From JAQVEM01 sp964610315 (GTDB taxonomy: Bacteria > Actinomycetota > Humimicrobiia > Humimicrobiales > Humimicrobiaceae), in NCBI GenBank assembly GCA_964610315.1, contig CAZSVM010000009.1, positions 1-64,000 on the forward strand: a stretch of DNA of 64,000 nt, read 5' to 3'. Position numbers and translations under genes: made by a program. The notes beneath the pieces are model-generated. The model had not been told where the DNA came from. It worked only from the letters and a program-made list of their open reading frames with translations, and did no database searches. Shown here in pieces: positions 1 to 8,139 of the stretch (its first letter is position 1; each line of letters begins with the position of its first letter).

Positions 1-54
1 CCAGAGGCCTCATCCTTATCAGGGATGCGCTCTAACCAACTGAGCTATAGGCCC
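1..54 (-). tRNA. tRNA-Ile (GAU), 3' part cut by window edge
   Basis: Read on the minus strand from 54, the acceptor strand GGGCCTA is followed by a D-arm with GCTC...GAGC and the A-type D-loop AGTTGGTTA. A 5-bp anticodon stem (CATCC/GGATG) then encloses the loop CTGATAA, giving anticodon GAT. The variable and T arms run off the left edge. It lies downstream of gyrB-gyrA and the DUF3566 gene in the same direction, the usual place for tRNA-Ile in actinobacterial chromosomes. Confidence 0.95.
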
Positions 55-177
55 CGACCCATTTTTCACAGTGGACAAAATAGCAATTTAATATTTTTTT
101 GTCAAGGCAATACGAAGATAGTATGTATCTTTAAATTGATTTTAAAAATAAATAAAAATAAAATTACTTACCTGCTA

Positions 178-564
178 TTATTTCTTGATTTCTTCTCTTT
201 TTGGTAAAAATCTTAACTCTATGCCCCCGCTTATCTTTAAGACCACATTCATTATCCATACCACCAAAGTTCCCACTGCAGCATAGATTACCGAGGCAAC
301 CAGGCCGCCAACAATCAACACTATTATAGTTATAGCGGTTCCTCCGCCGAAGAAACCTATCCATGTATTAACTTGTTCCAAGCCCAGATTTCCCAGAATA
401 CTATTTATATCAAAACCAAATGAAGAAAGGCTAAACCAGGCAATAACTGCAATTATTGCCATCACAATGACAGATAATATAAAAAATATTAAATAAAAAA
501 ACAGCAGGTACTTGAACATGGAAAATTCACTGACGCTTCTTAAAACTTTTTTTTCGACACTCAT
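178..564 (-). CDS. DUF3566-family membrane protein
   Basis: A 128-residue membrane protein with two long hydrophobic stretches, about residues 17-48 and 68-112, joined by a Gly/Asn-rich loop. The C-terminal GGIELRF motif is what I recall of the DUF3566 family, whose genes sit directly after gyrA in Actinomycetota. The biochemical role of the family is unknown; a role tied to membrane or division has been suggested only by context. The start at 564 is supported by AAGGAGAG five bases upstream. It is the last protein gene before tRNA-Ile. Family assignment rests on remembered sequence pattern plus synteny, not on a search. Confidence 0.72.
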   Translation of the reverse strand: MSVEKKVLRSVSEFSMFKYLLFFYLIFFILSVIVMAIIAVIAWFSLSSFGFDINSILGNLGLEQVNTWIGFFGGGTAITIIVLIVGGLVASVIYAAVGTLVVWIMNVVLKISGGIELRFLPKREEIKK

Positions 565-732
565 ACTCTCTCCTTAAATATATAGGTCATAATTAATCAT
601 GCTTATATATTCCGATTTTATCGCAATATAGTAATATATCCCGGATCCTTACTGCTTTCAACTCCATCCTGGAGTCCCCTGATTTGTATAATCCTGTATG
701 TATAATCGGCAGGTCAGTAATTATGGAGCCTG

Positions 733-1125
733 TTACATCTTAAAATACTTATCGGTTAAAGTGCCGATCCAGGGAATTCTGAAAGTTTTTCCCTGAAAAC
801 CCCTGACAATGGCCACAATAGCAAGTACCCATAAAGCCGCTGCAATAACATAACCAAGCCAGGAAAAGAAGAACCATCCAATAAAAGGGATTAGTCCAAG
901 AATAACGGAAATTACTATTATACTTACTACTTCAATAATACCCAGGATTAAAGCCTGGAGAGCGTTCCATTTCACGAATTTGTTCTCTTTTTCTATGAGC
1001 CAGATTATCAGTCCGCCGATCCAGCCAAACAAATATGCAATAAGTATTGCAATCTTGGGCTCCATTCCGGTAGAACTCTTTTTACCGAAATCTGAATCGA
1101 CTTCCATTTTTTTCATCTCTGCCAT
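733..1125 (-). CDS. DUF4870 (Tic20-like) membrane protein
   Basis: A 130-residue protein with a polar N-terminus (1-25) and three or four hydrophobic segments between about 27 and 112. The opening segment has the pattern seen in DUF4870/Tic20-like proteins: a helix, then WLIEKENKFVKWNALQAL, where the helix end is followed by a charged turn and an aromatic/amide stretch, then a long helix. Function in bacteria is unknown. A strong ribosome site (AAGGAGG, eight bases upstream) fixes the start. It lies between gyrA and the DUF3566 gene, in the same direction, and may be co-transcribed with them. Confidence 0.7.
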   Translation of the reverse strand: MAEMKKMEVDSDFGKKSSTGMEPKIAILIAYLFGWIGGLIIWLIEKENKFVKWNALQALILGIIEVVSIIVISVILGLIPFIGWFFFSWLGYVIAAALWVLAIVAIVRGFQGKTFRIPWIGTLTDKYFKM

Positions 1126-1255
1126 TTATTTTGCCTCCTTTTTTATTTAATAGCTCGTTAATATTTTAAAGACAAATTCCCTGTCTAACTCAAAAAAATC
1201 TTATCGAAAAATATAATATCAGATTTATATAATAAATTAAAACAAATCATTTACT

Positions 1256-3688
1256 TTAGTTCTCAGAGGCAACAATGGAATAAGAAGCTACTTTAGCCCT
1301 TTCTCCCAGATTGATAACCTTAACTCCCTGCGTAGATCTTCCCATTCTTGAAATTGATTTAGCTGGAATCCTGATGAGTACCCCGGTATCGGAAATAATC
1401 ATAACATCATGTTCGTCTTTCAATATACCGGCACCGGCAATCTTCCCTTTCTTTTCAATGATTTTTATAGTTTTAACCCCGAATCCACCTCTTTTTTGTT
1501 TTTTATATTCAGGTAGAGCCGTTCTTTTACCATAGCCTTTTTCGGTAAGAACAAAAAGATCTCCGTCTGCCTCTCTTGCCACCATCATAGAAAGAACCTC
1601 ATCTCCTTTGGAAAGTTTCATTCCCTTTACTCCCTGTGAAGCTCTCCCCATTGGCCTGCAGTCTTTTTCACTGAATCTTATAGCCTGACCGTTTCTTGAA
1701 ACCATAATGATTTCATCGTTACCATTGGATTTTTCCACTCCTATAAGTTCGTCCTTCTCTTTGATGGTAATGGCTATAATTCCATCTTTTCTTGAAGTAT
1801 CATAGGATTCGATAGCAGTTTTTTTAATCATTCCTTTCTTGGTTGCCATTATCAAGTACTGATCTTCTCCATAATCCTTGACCGCAATTATGGCAGCTAC
1901 CATCTCCCCGGATGAAAACGGAAGCAGATTTACGATTGCCTTACCTTTGGACATTCTGCTCCCGGTAGGAATTTGATGAACTTTCAGCCGGTATACCTTC
2001 CCCCGATTGGAGAAGAACATTATATATTGATGAGTCGATGCTATAAACAGATGCTTGACAAAATCATCTTCCTTTAAATTAGTTCCGGTTACTCCTTTTC
2101 CGCCTCTTCCCTGTTTCCTGTAGGTGGTTACCGGAACCCTCTTTATATAACCGGAATGGGATATGGATATCACATTTTCTTCTTCCGGTATCAGGTCTTC
2201 GATCTCAATATCGGAAATATCGGTGGTTATATCCGTTCTTCTCTCATCATTATATTTTTTCTTTATCTCTTCCAGCTCATCTTTTATTACTTCGTATATC
2301 AGTTTATCGCTGCCCAGAAGTTTTTTTAACTCTTTTATCCTCTCAACCAGCTGGTTATGCTCCAGCTTTATTTTATCTCTCTCCAGGCCGGTTAAACGCT
2401 GCAGCCTCATATCCAGTATAGCTTGAGCCTGTATTACGGTAAGCTTGAATTTTTTTACCAGCCTTTCCCTGGCAGTGGGAACATCCTTGGAAGATCTTAT
2501 GGTTTTTATTACTTCATCCAGATTATCCAGAGCTATCAGAAGTCCTTTAAGTATATGCTCCCGCTCTTCAGCTTTCTTTAATTCATATCTGGTTCTTTTT
2601 ACCACTACATTAAATCTATGTTTGGTATATTCCTCTATCAAACCATATAAATCCAGAGTTCTGGGTACACCGTCAACCAGAGCCAGCATTATTACTCCAA
2701 AAGTCTCTTCCAGCTGGGTATTTTTATACAAATAATTGGTTATTACGTTGGGAATGGCATCTTTTTTGAGTTCTATCACTATTCTCATTCCGCTTTTATC
2801 GGACTCATCGCGGAGATCATTGATTCCTTCTATTTTTTTGGTCCTTGCCAGTTCGGCAATTTTTTCAATAAATTTTGATTTATTTACCTGATAGGGAAGT
2901 TCGGTTACTATAATCTGGGTTCTGCCTTTTTTGGGCTGCTCCTGATGCACCCTTCCCCTTACTACTATACGTCCCCTTCCGGTTTTATATGCCTCTCTTA
3001 TTCCTCCTATACCCATTATTGTTCCGCCGGTGGGAAAATCAGGACCTTTGACCTTCCTCATCAGATCTTTTATTGTGCACTTGGGATTGTCTATATAACA
3101 GATAACCCCATTAATGATTTCACCAAGATTATGAGGGGGTATATTGGTTGCCATACCTACCGCAATACCGGAAGAACCGTTAACCAGAAGATTGGGAAAT
3201 TTTGCCGGAAGGATTGCCGGTTCTTTTAAAGAACTGTCGAAATTATCTACAAACTCTACCGTATCCTTATCGATATCAGCCAGGAGTTCTTCGGAAATAG
3301 AAGAAAGTCTGGCTTCGGTATATCTCATAGCAGCTGCTCTGTCTCCGTCAACCGAACCGAAGTTTCCATGTCCGTCTATTAAAACATAACGCTGGGAAAA
3401 ATCCTGAGCCATACGTACCATAGTATCGTAAACTGCGGTATCACCATGAGGATGATACTTTCCAAGTACCTCGCCCACAATACGGGCACACTTTTTATAA
3501 GGTGCATTGGATCTCATGCCCATATCATTCATAGCATGTAAAATCCTGCGGTGAACTGGTTTGAGGCCATCTCTTACATCCGGCAGAGCCCTCCCGATTA
3601 TTACGCTCATGGCATAACTTAAATAAGAATCCTGCATTTCGGATTCAATTTCGATATTTTTTACTTTTCCTCTTAGTTCAAATACCAT
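1256..3688 (-). CDS. gyrA: DNA gyrase subunit A
   Basis: The 810-residue A subunit of DNA gyrase breaks and rejoins DNA during ATP-driven negative supercoiling, working as A2B2 with GyrB. The winged-helix/tower part contains the quinolone-region motif YHPHGDTAVYD (about residues 78-88) and the catalytic tyrosine in AAMRYTE (Tyr123). The C-terminal half is a beta-pinwheel of repeats. Within it the motif QGRGGKGVTG, about residues 525-540, is a GyrA-box (Q-R-G-G-x-G), which separates gyrase from topoisomerase IV. Length is normal for the family. It follows gyrB by 23 bases and is surely co-transcribed with it. Thr84 takes the place of E. coli Ser83, which is natural in many lineages. Confidence 0.98.
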   Translation of the reverse strand: MVFELRGKVKNIEIESEMQDSYLSYAMSVIIGRALPDVRDGLKPVHRRILHAMNDMGMRSNAPYKKCARIVGEVLGKYHPHGDTAVYDTMVRMAQDFSQRYVLIDGHGNFGSVDGDRAAAMRYTEARLSSISEELLADIDKDTVEFVDNFDSSLKEPAILPAKFPNLLVNGSSGIAVGMATNIPPHNLGEIINGVICYIDNPKCTIKDLMRKVKGPDFPTGGTIMGIGGIREAYKTGRGRIVVRGRVHQEQPKKGRTQIIVTELPYQVNKSKFIEKIAELARTKKIEGINDLRDESDKSGMRIVIELKKDAIPNVITNYLYKNTQLEETFGVIMLALVDGVPRTLDLYGLIEEYTKHRFNVVVKRTRYELKKAEEREHILKGLLIALDNLDEVIKTIRSSKDVPTARERLVKKFKLTVIQAQAILDMRLQRLTGLERDKIKLEHNQLVERIKELKKLLGSDKLIYEVIKDELEEIKKKYNDERRTDITTDISDIEIEDLIPEEENVISISHSGYIKRVPVTTYRKQGRGGKGVTGTNLKEDDFVKHLFIASTHQYIMFFSNRGKVYRLKVHQIPTGSRMSKGKAIVNLLPFSSGEMVAAIIAVKDYGEDQYLIMATKKGMIKKTAIESYDTSRKDGIIAITIKEKDELIGVEKSNGNDEIIMVSRNGQAIRFSEKDCRPMGRASQGVKGMKLSKGDEVLSMMVAREADGDLFVLTEKGYGKRTALPEYKKQKRGGFGVKTIKIIEKKGKIAGAGILKDEHDVMIISDTGVLIRIPAKSISRMGRSTQGVKVINLGERAKVASYSIVASEN

Positions 3689-3711
3689 TTATACTCCTGA
3701 CCATATGCCTT

Positions 3712-5631
3712 CTATATATCAATAAACGACACTCCCTTTGCATTTTTTTCAATAAATTCTCTTCTCGGTTCAACTTTATTTCCCATCAGAGTGGAAAAAA
3801 CATCATCTGCAATCAGTGCGTCCTCAATTTCAACCTTAAGCAGCGTCCTTGCCTCCGGGTTCATGGTGGTTTCCCAGAGCTGCTCGGGATCCATTTCTCC
3901 CAGACCTTTATACTGTTGAACGGCGATTTTTTTATTCTCGTATTTCTTTTTGAGATTCTCCAGCTCTTTCTCACTAAAAGCATAAGAAACTTCTTTATCA
4001 TTTTTAACCTGATATAAGGGCGGCTGGGCTATATAAACATAGCCGGCCTCAATAAACTCAGGTGTATAACGGTAAAAAAAAGTTAAAATCAATGTTCTTA
4101 TATGAGCCCCGTCTACATCAGCATCGGTCATTATTATTACTTTATGATATCTGGCATTTTTTATATCAAAATCCTCTCCTATTCCGGAACCCATGGCAGT
4201 TATTATGGCCTGAATCTCTTCACTGCTTAGTATCTTGTTCAGCCTTGCCTTTTCGACATTTAGAATTTTACCCTTTAAGGGCAGAATTGCCTGGAATCTC
4301 CTATCCCTGGCCTGCTTTGCACTTCCTCCTGCCGAATCTCCTTCCACCAGGAACAATTCACAGTACTTAGGATCATTTATGGAACAATCAGCAAGTTTAC
4401 CGGGAAGAGAACTGCTTTCTAGCAGAGATTTTTTTCTGGTAAGATCCCGCGCTTTTTTTGCGGCCGCTCTTGCCCGGGAAGCCTCCATACACTTACTTAC
4501 TATAACTTTACCTATGGTCGGATTTTCTCCCAAAAATTCAGAAAGTTTCGTATTTACGGTAGATTCAACAAAACCCTTCATTTCACTGTTACCCAGCTTG
4601 GTTTTGGTTTGACCTTCGAACTGCGGATCCTTTAATTTGACACTGATAATTGCGGTAAGCCCTTCCCTTATATCCTCACCAAAAAGATTTTCATCTTTTT
4701 CTTTCAGCATATTTATACTACGGGCATAATCATTTATGGTTCTGGTAATGGCACCTTTAAAACCACTGAGGTGCGTTCCGCCCTCGGTTGTATTTATGTT
4801 ATTGGCAAACGAAAAGATGCTCTCCGAGTAACCGGTGGTATACTGCATGGCAACTTCTACTTCGTGATCGTCAACTATATTTTTAAAATATATTACTTTC
4901 TTATGCAGTATATCTTTCTTCTCACATAAATATTTTACAAAATCCTCTATCCCCCCATTATACTGGTATACTTCCTTCTTTTCCGGTTTTACTCTTGAGT
5001 CTGTAAGAGTAATTTTCAAGCCCTTATTCAGGAAAGCCATTTCCTTCATTCTACTGGCAAGTATCTCAAACTTATAATCGATATCCTCGAATATTTCCTT
5101 ATCGGGATAGAAGGTGACAGCGGTACCATGAGTCCCCGTCTTCTCACCTTTTTTAAGATCGGTAACCGGCTCTCCTCTCTTATAATCCTGCCTGTAAATA
5201 TATCCGTCTCTTCTTACCTCCACGTTCAATTTTTCCGACAGAGCATTCACTACAGAAACACCCACACCATGCAATCCGCCGGATACCTTGTAGCCCCGCC
5301 CGCCAAATTTACCGCCAGCATGCAGTTTGGTAAGCACTATTTCAACAGCAGGCCGGTTAAATTTCTCCACTTTTTTTACCGGTATTCCCCTGCCGTTATC
5401 CACCACGGTAACGGAATTATCATTGTTTAATGCTACCAGCACATTGGTGCAAAATCCGGCCATTGCTTCATCGATACTATTATCTACTACTTCATAAATA
5501 AGATGGTGCAGACCCCTGGAACCGGTGGAACCAATATACATACTGGGCCTTCTTCTTACCGCGGAAAGACCTTCCAGAACTGTTATATCTTTGGCATCGT
5601 AACTTGATTTTTTCAAAAAAGACTCCTTCAA
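3712..5631 (-). CDS. gyrB: DNA gyrase subunit B
   Basis: The 639-residue ATPase subunit of gyrase. The GHKL ATP-binding domain has EVVDNSIDEAMAG (about 47-59), DNGRGIPV (about 97-104) and the GLHGVGVSVVNAL lid (about 138-150). The TOPRIM domain has EGDSAGGSAKQ (about 430-440) and the metal-binding DADVDGAHIRTL (about 505-516). The C-terminal PLYQV...YKGLGEMDP region is also typical. Length is that of short, Gram-positive-type GyrB proteins without the long insert of proteobacteria. It precedes gyrA by 23 bases. About 190 bases separate it from the DUF721 gene upstream, so it may have its own promoter there. Confidence 0.98.
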   Translation of the reverse strand: MKESFLKKSSYDAKDITVLEGLSAVRRRPSMYIGSTGSRGLHHLIYEVVDNSIDEAMAGFCTNVLVALNNDNSVTVVDNGRGIPVKKVEKFNRPAVEIVLTKLHAGGKFGGRGYKVSGGLHGVGVSVVNALSEKLNVEVRRDGYIYRQDYKRGEPVTDLKKGEKTGTHGTAVTFYPDKEIFEDIDYKFEILASRMKEMAFLNKGLKITLTDSRVKPEKKEVYQYNGGIEDFVKYLCEKKDILHKKVIYFKNIVDDHEVEVAMQYTTGYSESIFSFANNINTTEGGTHLSGFKGAITRTINDYARSINMLKEKDENLFGEDIREGLTAIISVKLKDPQFEGQTKTKLGNSEMKGFVESTVNTKLSEFLGENPTIGKVIVSKCMEASRARAAAKKARDLTRKKSLLESSSLPGKLADCSINDPKYCELFLVEGDSAGGSAKQARDRRFQAILPLKGKILNVEKARLNKILSSEEIQAIITAMGSGIGEDFDIKNARYHKVIIMTDADVDGAHIRTLILTFFYRYTPEFIEAGYVYIAQPPLYQVKNDKEVSYAFSEKELENLKKKYENKKIAVQQYKGLGEMDPEQLWETTMNPEARTLLKVEIEDALIADDVFSTLMGNKVEPRREFIEKNAKGVSFIDI

Positions 5632-5821
5632 CTCCTAATAATTTCTTTTTTTAAATACAGACAAAGGGCAATAAGTAAGTATAAAAACTACCTAAATACC
5701 CATTACCCTTCTGGCTCAGATATAAAAATTTTTCAATAATCTTTGGTAATTTTATTATTTATAAACACTGATTATTATACCATATTTTACCTGAAATTTG
5801 CTTAAAAACAGGCTGATAATT

Positions 5822-6133
5822 TCAAAGATTTTGCTTGAATTTTATGCTTTTAACCACTTCTTCGCCGGTAAACGAATTTATCTTATCAATCAATTGGCTG
5901 GACATCAGGCTGAGTTCATTTGCCCATGTAGAATTTACTACTGATATATATAATGTTTGGCCGGTTATCTTTCGAGGTTTTGCTTTTCTGCATATTTCGG
6001 TGCCCACAATCTCTTCCCAGTGGTTAAAGATATTGGAGATATTCAGTTTGCCTCTTATTTTCAAGTCTTCTATAACCTCGCCAATTATATTTCCAATATC
6101 CTTAATTTCATCCATATCAACATTATAATTCAT
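5822..6133 (-). CDS. DUF721 / DciA-like protein
   Basis: A small basic protein (103 residues from the chosen start) of the DUF721 family, which includes DciA, the replicative-helicase loader or operator of bacteria lacking DnaC/DnaI. The family core is seen in the W-EEIVG-EI segment (about 38-46) followed by KPRKITGQTLYISVVNSTWANEL, given here only as landmarks: the L-x-I-x-V strand and the W-A-x-E-L helix. I chose the ATG at 6133, eleven bases after the recF stop, because the longer reading back to 6217 would overlap recF by 74 bases. The recF-DUF721-gyrB order is common in Actinomycetota and some Firmicutes. Confidence 0.8.
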   Translation of the reverse strand: MNYNVDMDEIKDIGNIIGEVIEDLKIRGKLNISNIFNHWEEIVGTEICRKAKPRKITGQTLYISVVNSTWANELSLMSSQLIDKINSFTGEEVVKSIKFKQNL

Positions 6134-6143
6134 ATGACTTGCT

Positions 6144-7328
6144 TTATAAATCCAAAACTGTAATCTTATTATCCTTAATAAGCAATTTACTGCCGAATTC
6201 CAGATCCAGCTTATCAAGATAACTGATATTGGTAGTAGTTACAAAAGTCTGAAATTTATTTCTGACCGCTTTTACCAGCAATTTTTTCCTTTCAATATCC
6301 AGTTCCGAGAATACGTCATCCAGAAGAAGAACAGGATCCTTTTCTGTCTTTTTTCTTAAGATATCCAGTTCGCAGAGCCTCAGACTAATGGAAGCAATTC
6401 TCTGCTGACCCTGAGAACCAAAAAACCTGATATTTTTGCCATCAAGTAAAATCATAAAATCATCTCTGTGAGGTCCTACCGTGGTAGTTTTATACTGCAG
6501 GTCTTTTTCCAGGCTCTCCTTTAATTTTATACGAAATATTTCCTTCAGACTTTCTTCTTTAAAGTTATCTTCTTTTTGAACTGGCCGATCAGGGTAGCCC
6601 ATAGAATTATTAATGGTATCACCCCTATACCAGCTGAATATATAAAAAATATCCACACTGCTTTGCTTAAAAAAGCTTTCTATATAGCTCTGGAATTCAG
6701 CTTTTAATTCACCAAGCAATTTATACCTCTTTTTTATCATATCCACACCGTACCTTACTAAATTGTCATCCCATACTTCCAGAGTGGAATTACTTTCCGG
6801 ATTAATCCCTCCGCCGATACTTTTAATCAGGCCACTCCTCTGAGTAAGTATTTTCTGGTACTGCAGCCTCTGTTTGTAATAATTGCCATCAATTTTTTCA
6901 AGCACGGAGTCCAGAAAATTTCTCCTTTCAAAGGGCCCGGATTTTATAATCTTTAAATCATCGGGAGAAAATATAACTGAAGGAAGTATGGATATAAAAT
7001 CCGATTTTTTTCTCTGGTAAATTTTATCCACTCTGATTTTAGTATTATTGTCTTTTCTCAGTTCTATTTCTATAAATCGGTCTGCTTTATCGTTTTTTTG
7101 GGAGCCGATTAAAGCTTTTATAACCGAATAATTGCTCCCCCAGTTGATAATTTCATCCTGACTGTAAGTCTTATGAGATCTTCCGGTGGATAAATAATAT
7201 ATGGATTCCAGTAAATTTGTTTTACCGTTACCGTTATTTCCCAGTATTAAAATAGTATCTTTGTCAAAACTTAGGTTGACCTGACTGTAATTCCTATAGT
7301 TTTTTAATTCTAATTTCTTTAAATACAC
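6144..7328 (-). CDS. recF: DNA replication and repair protein RecF
   Basis: A 394-residue SMC-like ATPase that helps RecO and RecR load RecA at gapped DNA. It has Walker A GNNGNGKT (residues 30-37), a DNA-repair ABC signature near FGSQGQQRIASISLR (about 300-314) and Walker B LLLDDVFSELD (about 331-341). Length is close to the usual 360-380. It is the first gene of the leftward run toward gyrB and gyrA. dnaN, which normally precedes recF, is missing: the next gene upstream (7568) is on the other strand and unrelated. A rearrangement therefore lies between the usual origin-proximal block and this one. Confidence 0.96.
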   Translation of the reverse strand: MYLKKLELKNYRNYSQVNLSFDKDTILILGNNGNGKTNLLESIYYLSTGRSHKTYSQDEIINWGSNYSVIKALIGSQKNDKADRFIEIELRKDNNTKIRVDKIYQRKKSDFISILPSVIFSPDDLKIIKSGPFERRNFLDSVLEKIDGNYYKQRLQYQKILTQRSGLIKSIGGGINPESNSTLEVWDDNLVRYGVDMIKKRYKLLGELKAEFQSYIESFFKQSSVDIFYIFSWYRGDTINNSMGYPDRPVQKEDNFKEESLKEIFRIKLKESLEKDLQYKTTTVGPHRDDFMILLDGKNIRFFGSQGQQRIASISLRLCELDILRKKTEKDPVLLLDDVFSELDIERKKLLVKAVRNKFQTFVTTTNISYLDKLDLEFGSKLLIKDNKITVLDL

Positions 7329-7484
7329 TATAAATAAACTATATTATTATAAGTTGTTAATCCTCAATTTTATATTAAATACATTGCTATGCAATAAACC
7401 TTCTACACTTTCAATAATATCATTTATAAGTTAAAAATTTAATTTCAGGGAACTCTGAATTTGTTATAATTATTAAAAATATTC

Positions 7485-7567
7485 TGTTATAATCATTTGA
7501 AACGAGCTGGGGGGCGAAGCCGTATTTAAACATTGCTATTTCTCCCTACAAGAAAGGACTAAATACC
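7485..7567 (+). promoter_or_regulatory. promoter and structured 5' leader of the formate dehydrogenase operon
   Basis: An extended -10 element (TGT followed by TATAAT at 7488-7493) predicts a start near 7500. The 68-base leader holds a run of six G (7509-7514), a possible GGC-GAA-GCC hairpin (7513-7521) and a C-rich run CTCCC (7542-7546) that can pair with the G-run. It ends in AAAGGA shortly before the ATG at 7568. No clear -35 is seen. I could not match it to a known riboswitch class; a structured regulatory RNA is only a possibility. Confidence 0.45.
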
Positions 7568-8062
7568 ATGCAGATTTCTGATCTGTCAAAACATAAATTA
7601 AAACCTGAGGAAATTAAAAAAATTGATGAAATAATACAAAAATATAGAGGTAAAAAAGGAGCATTAATCTCAGTCCTGCAGAAAATCCAGGAAGATATCG
7701 GTTTTCTGCCTGTTGAAGCCCAAAAGAAAGTGGCAGAAATGTTATGCATACCTGAAAAAGATGTTTACGGGGTAGTAACCTTCTACTCTTTTTTCTCTAT
7801 GATTCCCAGAGGTAAGAATAACATAAGAGTCTGCCTGGGAACCGCCTGTTTCGTAAGAGGCGGTAAAAGAATTTTAGAAAAATTGGTTAAAGAATTTGGC
7901 ATCGAACCCGGGCAAACTACCAGTGACAGAAATTACTCATTACAAGTTAATAGGTGCCTCGGTGCCTGCGGTCTTGCACCGGTAATTGTAGTTAATGATA
8001 AGTTCTATCAAAAGGTGAACCCTGAAAAAGCTATGGATATAATATATTCTCATAAAAAATAA
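7568..8062 (+). CDS. NuoE-like [2Fe-2S] thioredoxin-fold subunit
   Basis: A 164-residue protein of the NuoE/HydC/HndA family, the small subunit that carries one [2Fe-2S] cluster next to the FMN/NADH subunit in complex I and in bifurcating dehydrogenases. The helical N-terminus (about 15-75) contains the GALISVLQKIQEDIGFLP landmark. The thioredoxin fold follows, with cluster ligands in CLGTAC (C-x4-C, about 91-96) and CLGAC (C-x3-C, about 132-136). AAAGGA lies upstream of the ATG. It starts an operon with the NuoF-GltD fusion and formate dehydrogenase, so it should be the electron-input partner of an NAD(P)-linked formate dehydrogenase. Confidence 0.92.
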   Translation: MQISDLSKHKLKPEEIKKIDEIIQKYRGKKGALISVLQKIQEDIGFLPVEAQKKVAEMLCIPEKDVYGVVTFYSFFSMIPRGKNNIRVCLGTACFVRGGKRILEKLVKEFGIEPGQTTSDRNYSLQVNRCLGACGLAPVIVVNDKFYQKVNPEKAMDIIYSHKK

Positions 8063-8139
8063 AATGATGATTATTACTGTATTAAAACAGTTATTTTTAT
8101 ATAAATGTTATCAGGTTTAAAAATAAGAGGCTTGATTAA

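Noticed and set aside
1311..5430. Long ORFs on the plus strand opposite gyrA and gyrB (for example 4062-4612)
   Set aside because: They are antisense frames of highly conserved genes, lack ribosome sites and show no family features.
7021..7035. DnaA box (TTATCCACT at 7024-7032)
   Set aside because: It is a single near-match inside recF coding sequence; no cluster occurs in the recF intergenic gap, so no origin is claimed.
7500..7567. Known riboswitch (Moco, preQ1 or THF class) in the fdh leader
   Set aside because: I could not fit the sequence to the conserved core of any class I remember; kept only as an unassigned structured leader.
8063..8139. Terminator between NuoE and the fusion gene
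   Set aside because: Only a 5-bp stem (ACTGT/ACAGT) before a short T-run; too weak to separate two genes that belong together.
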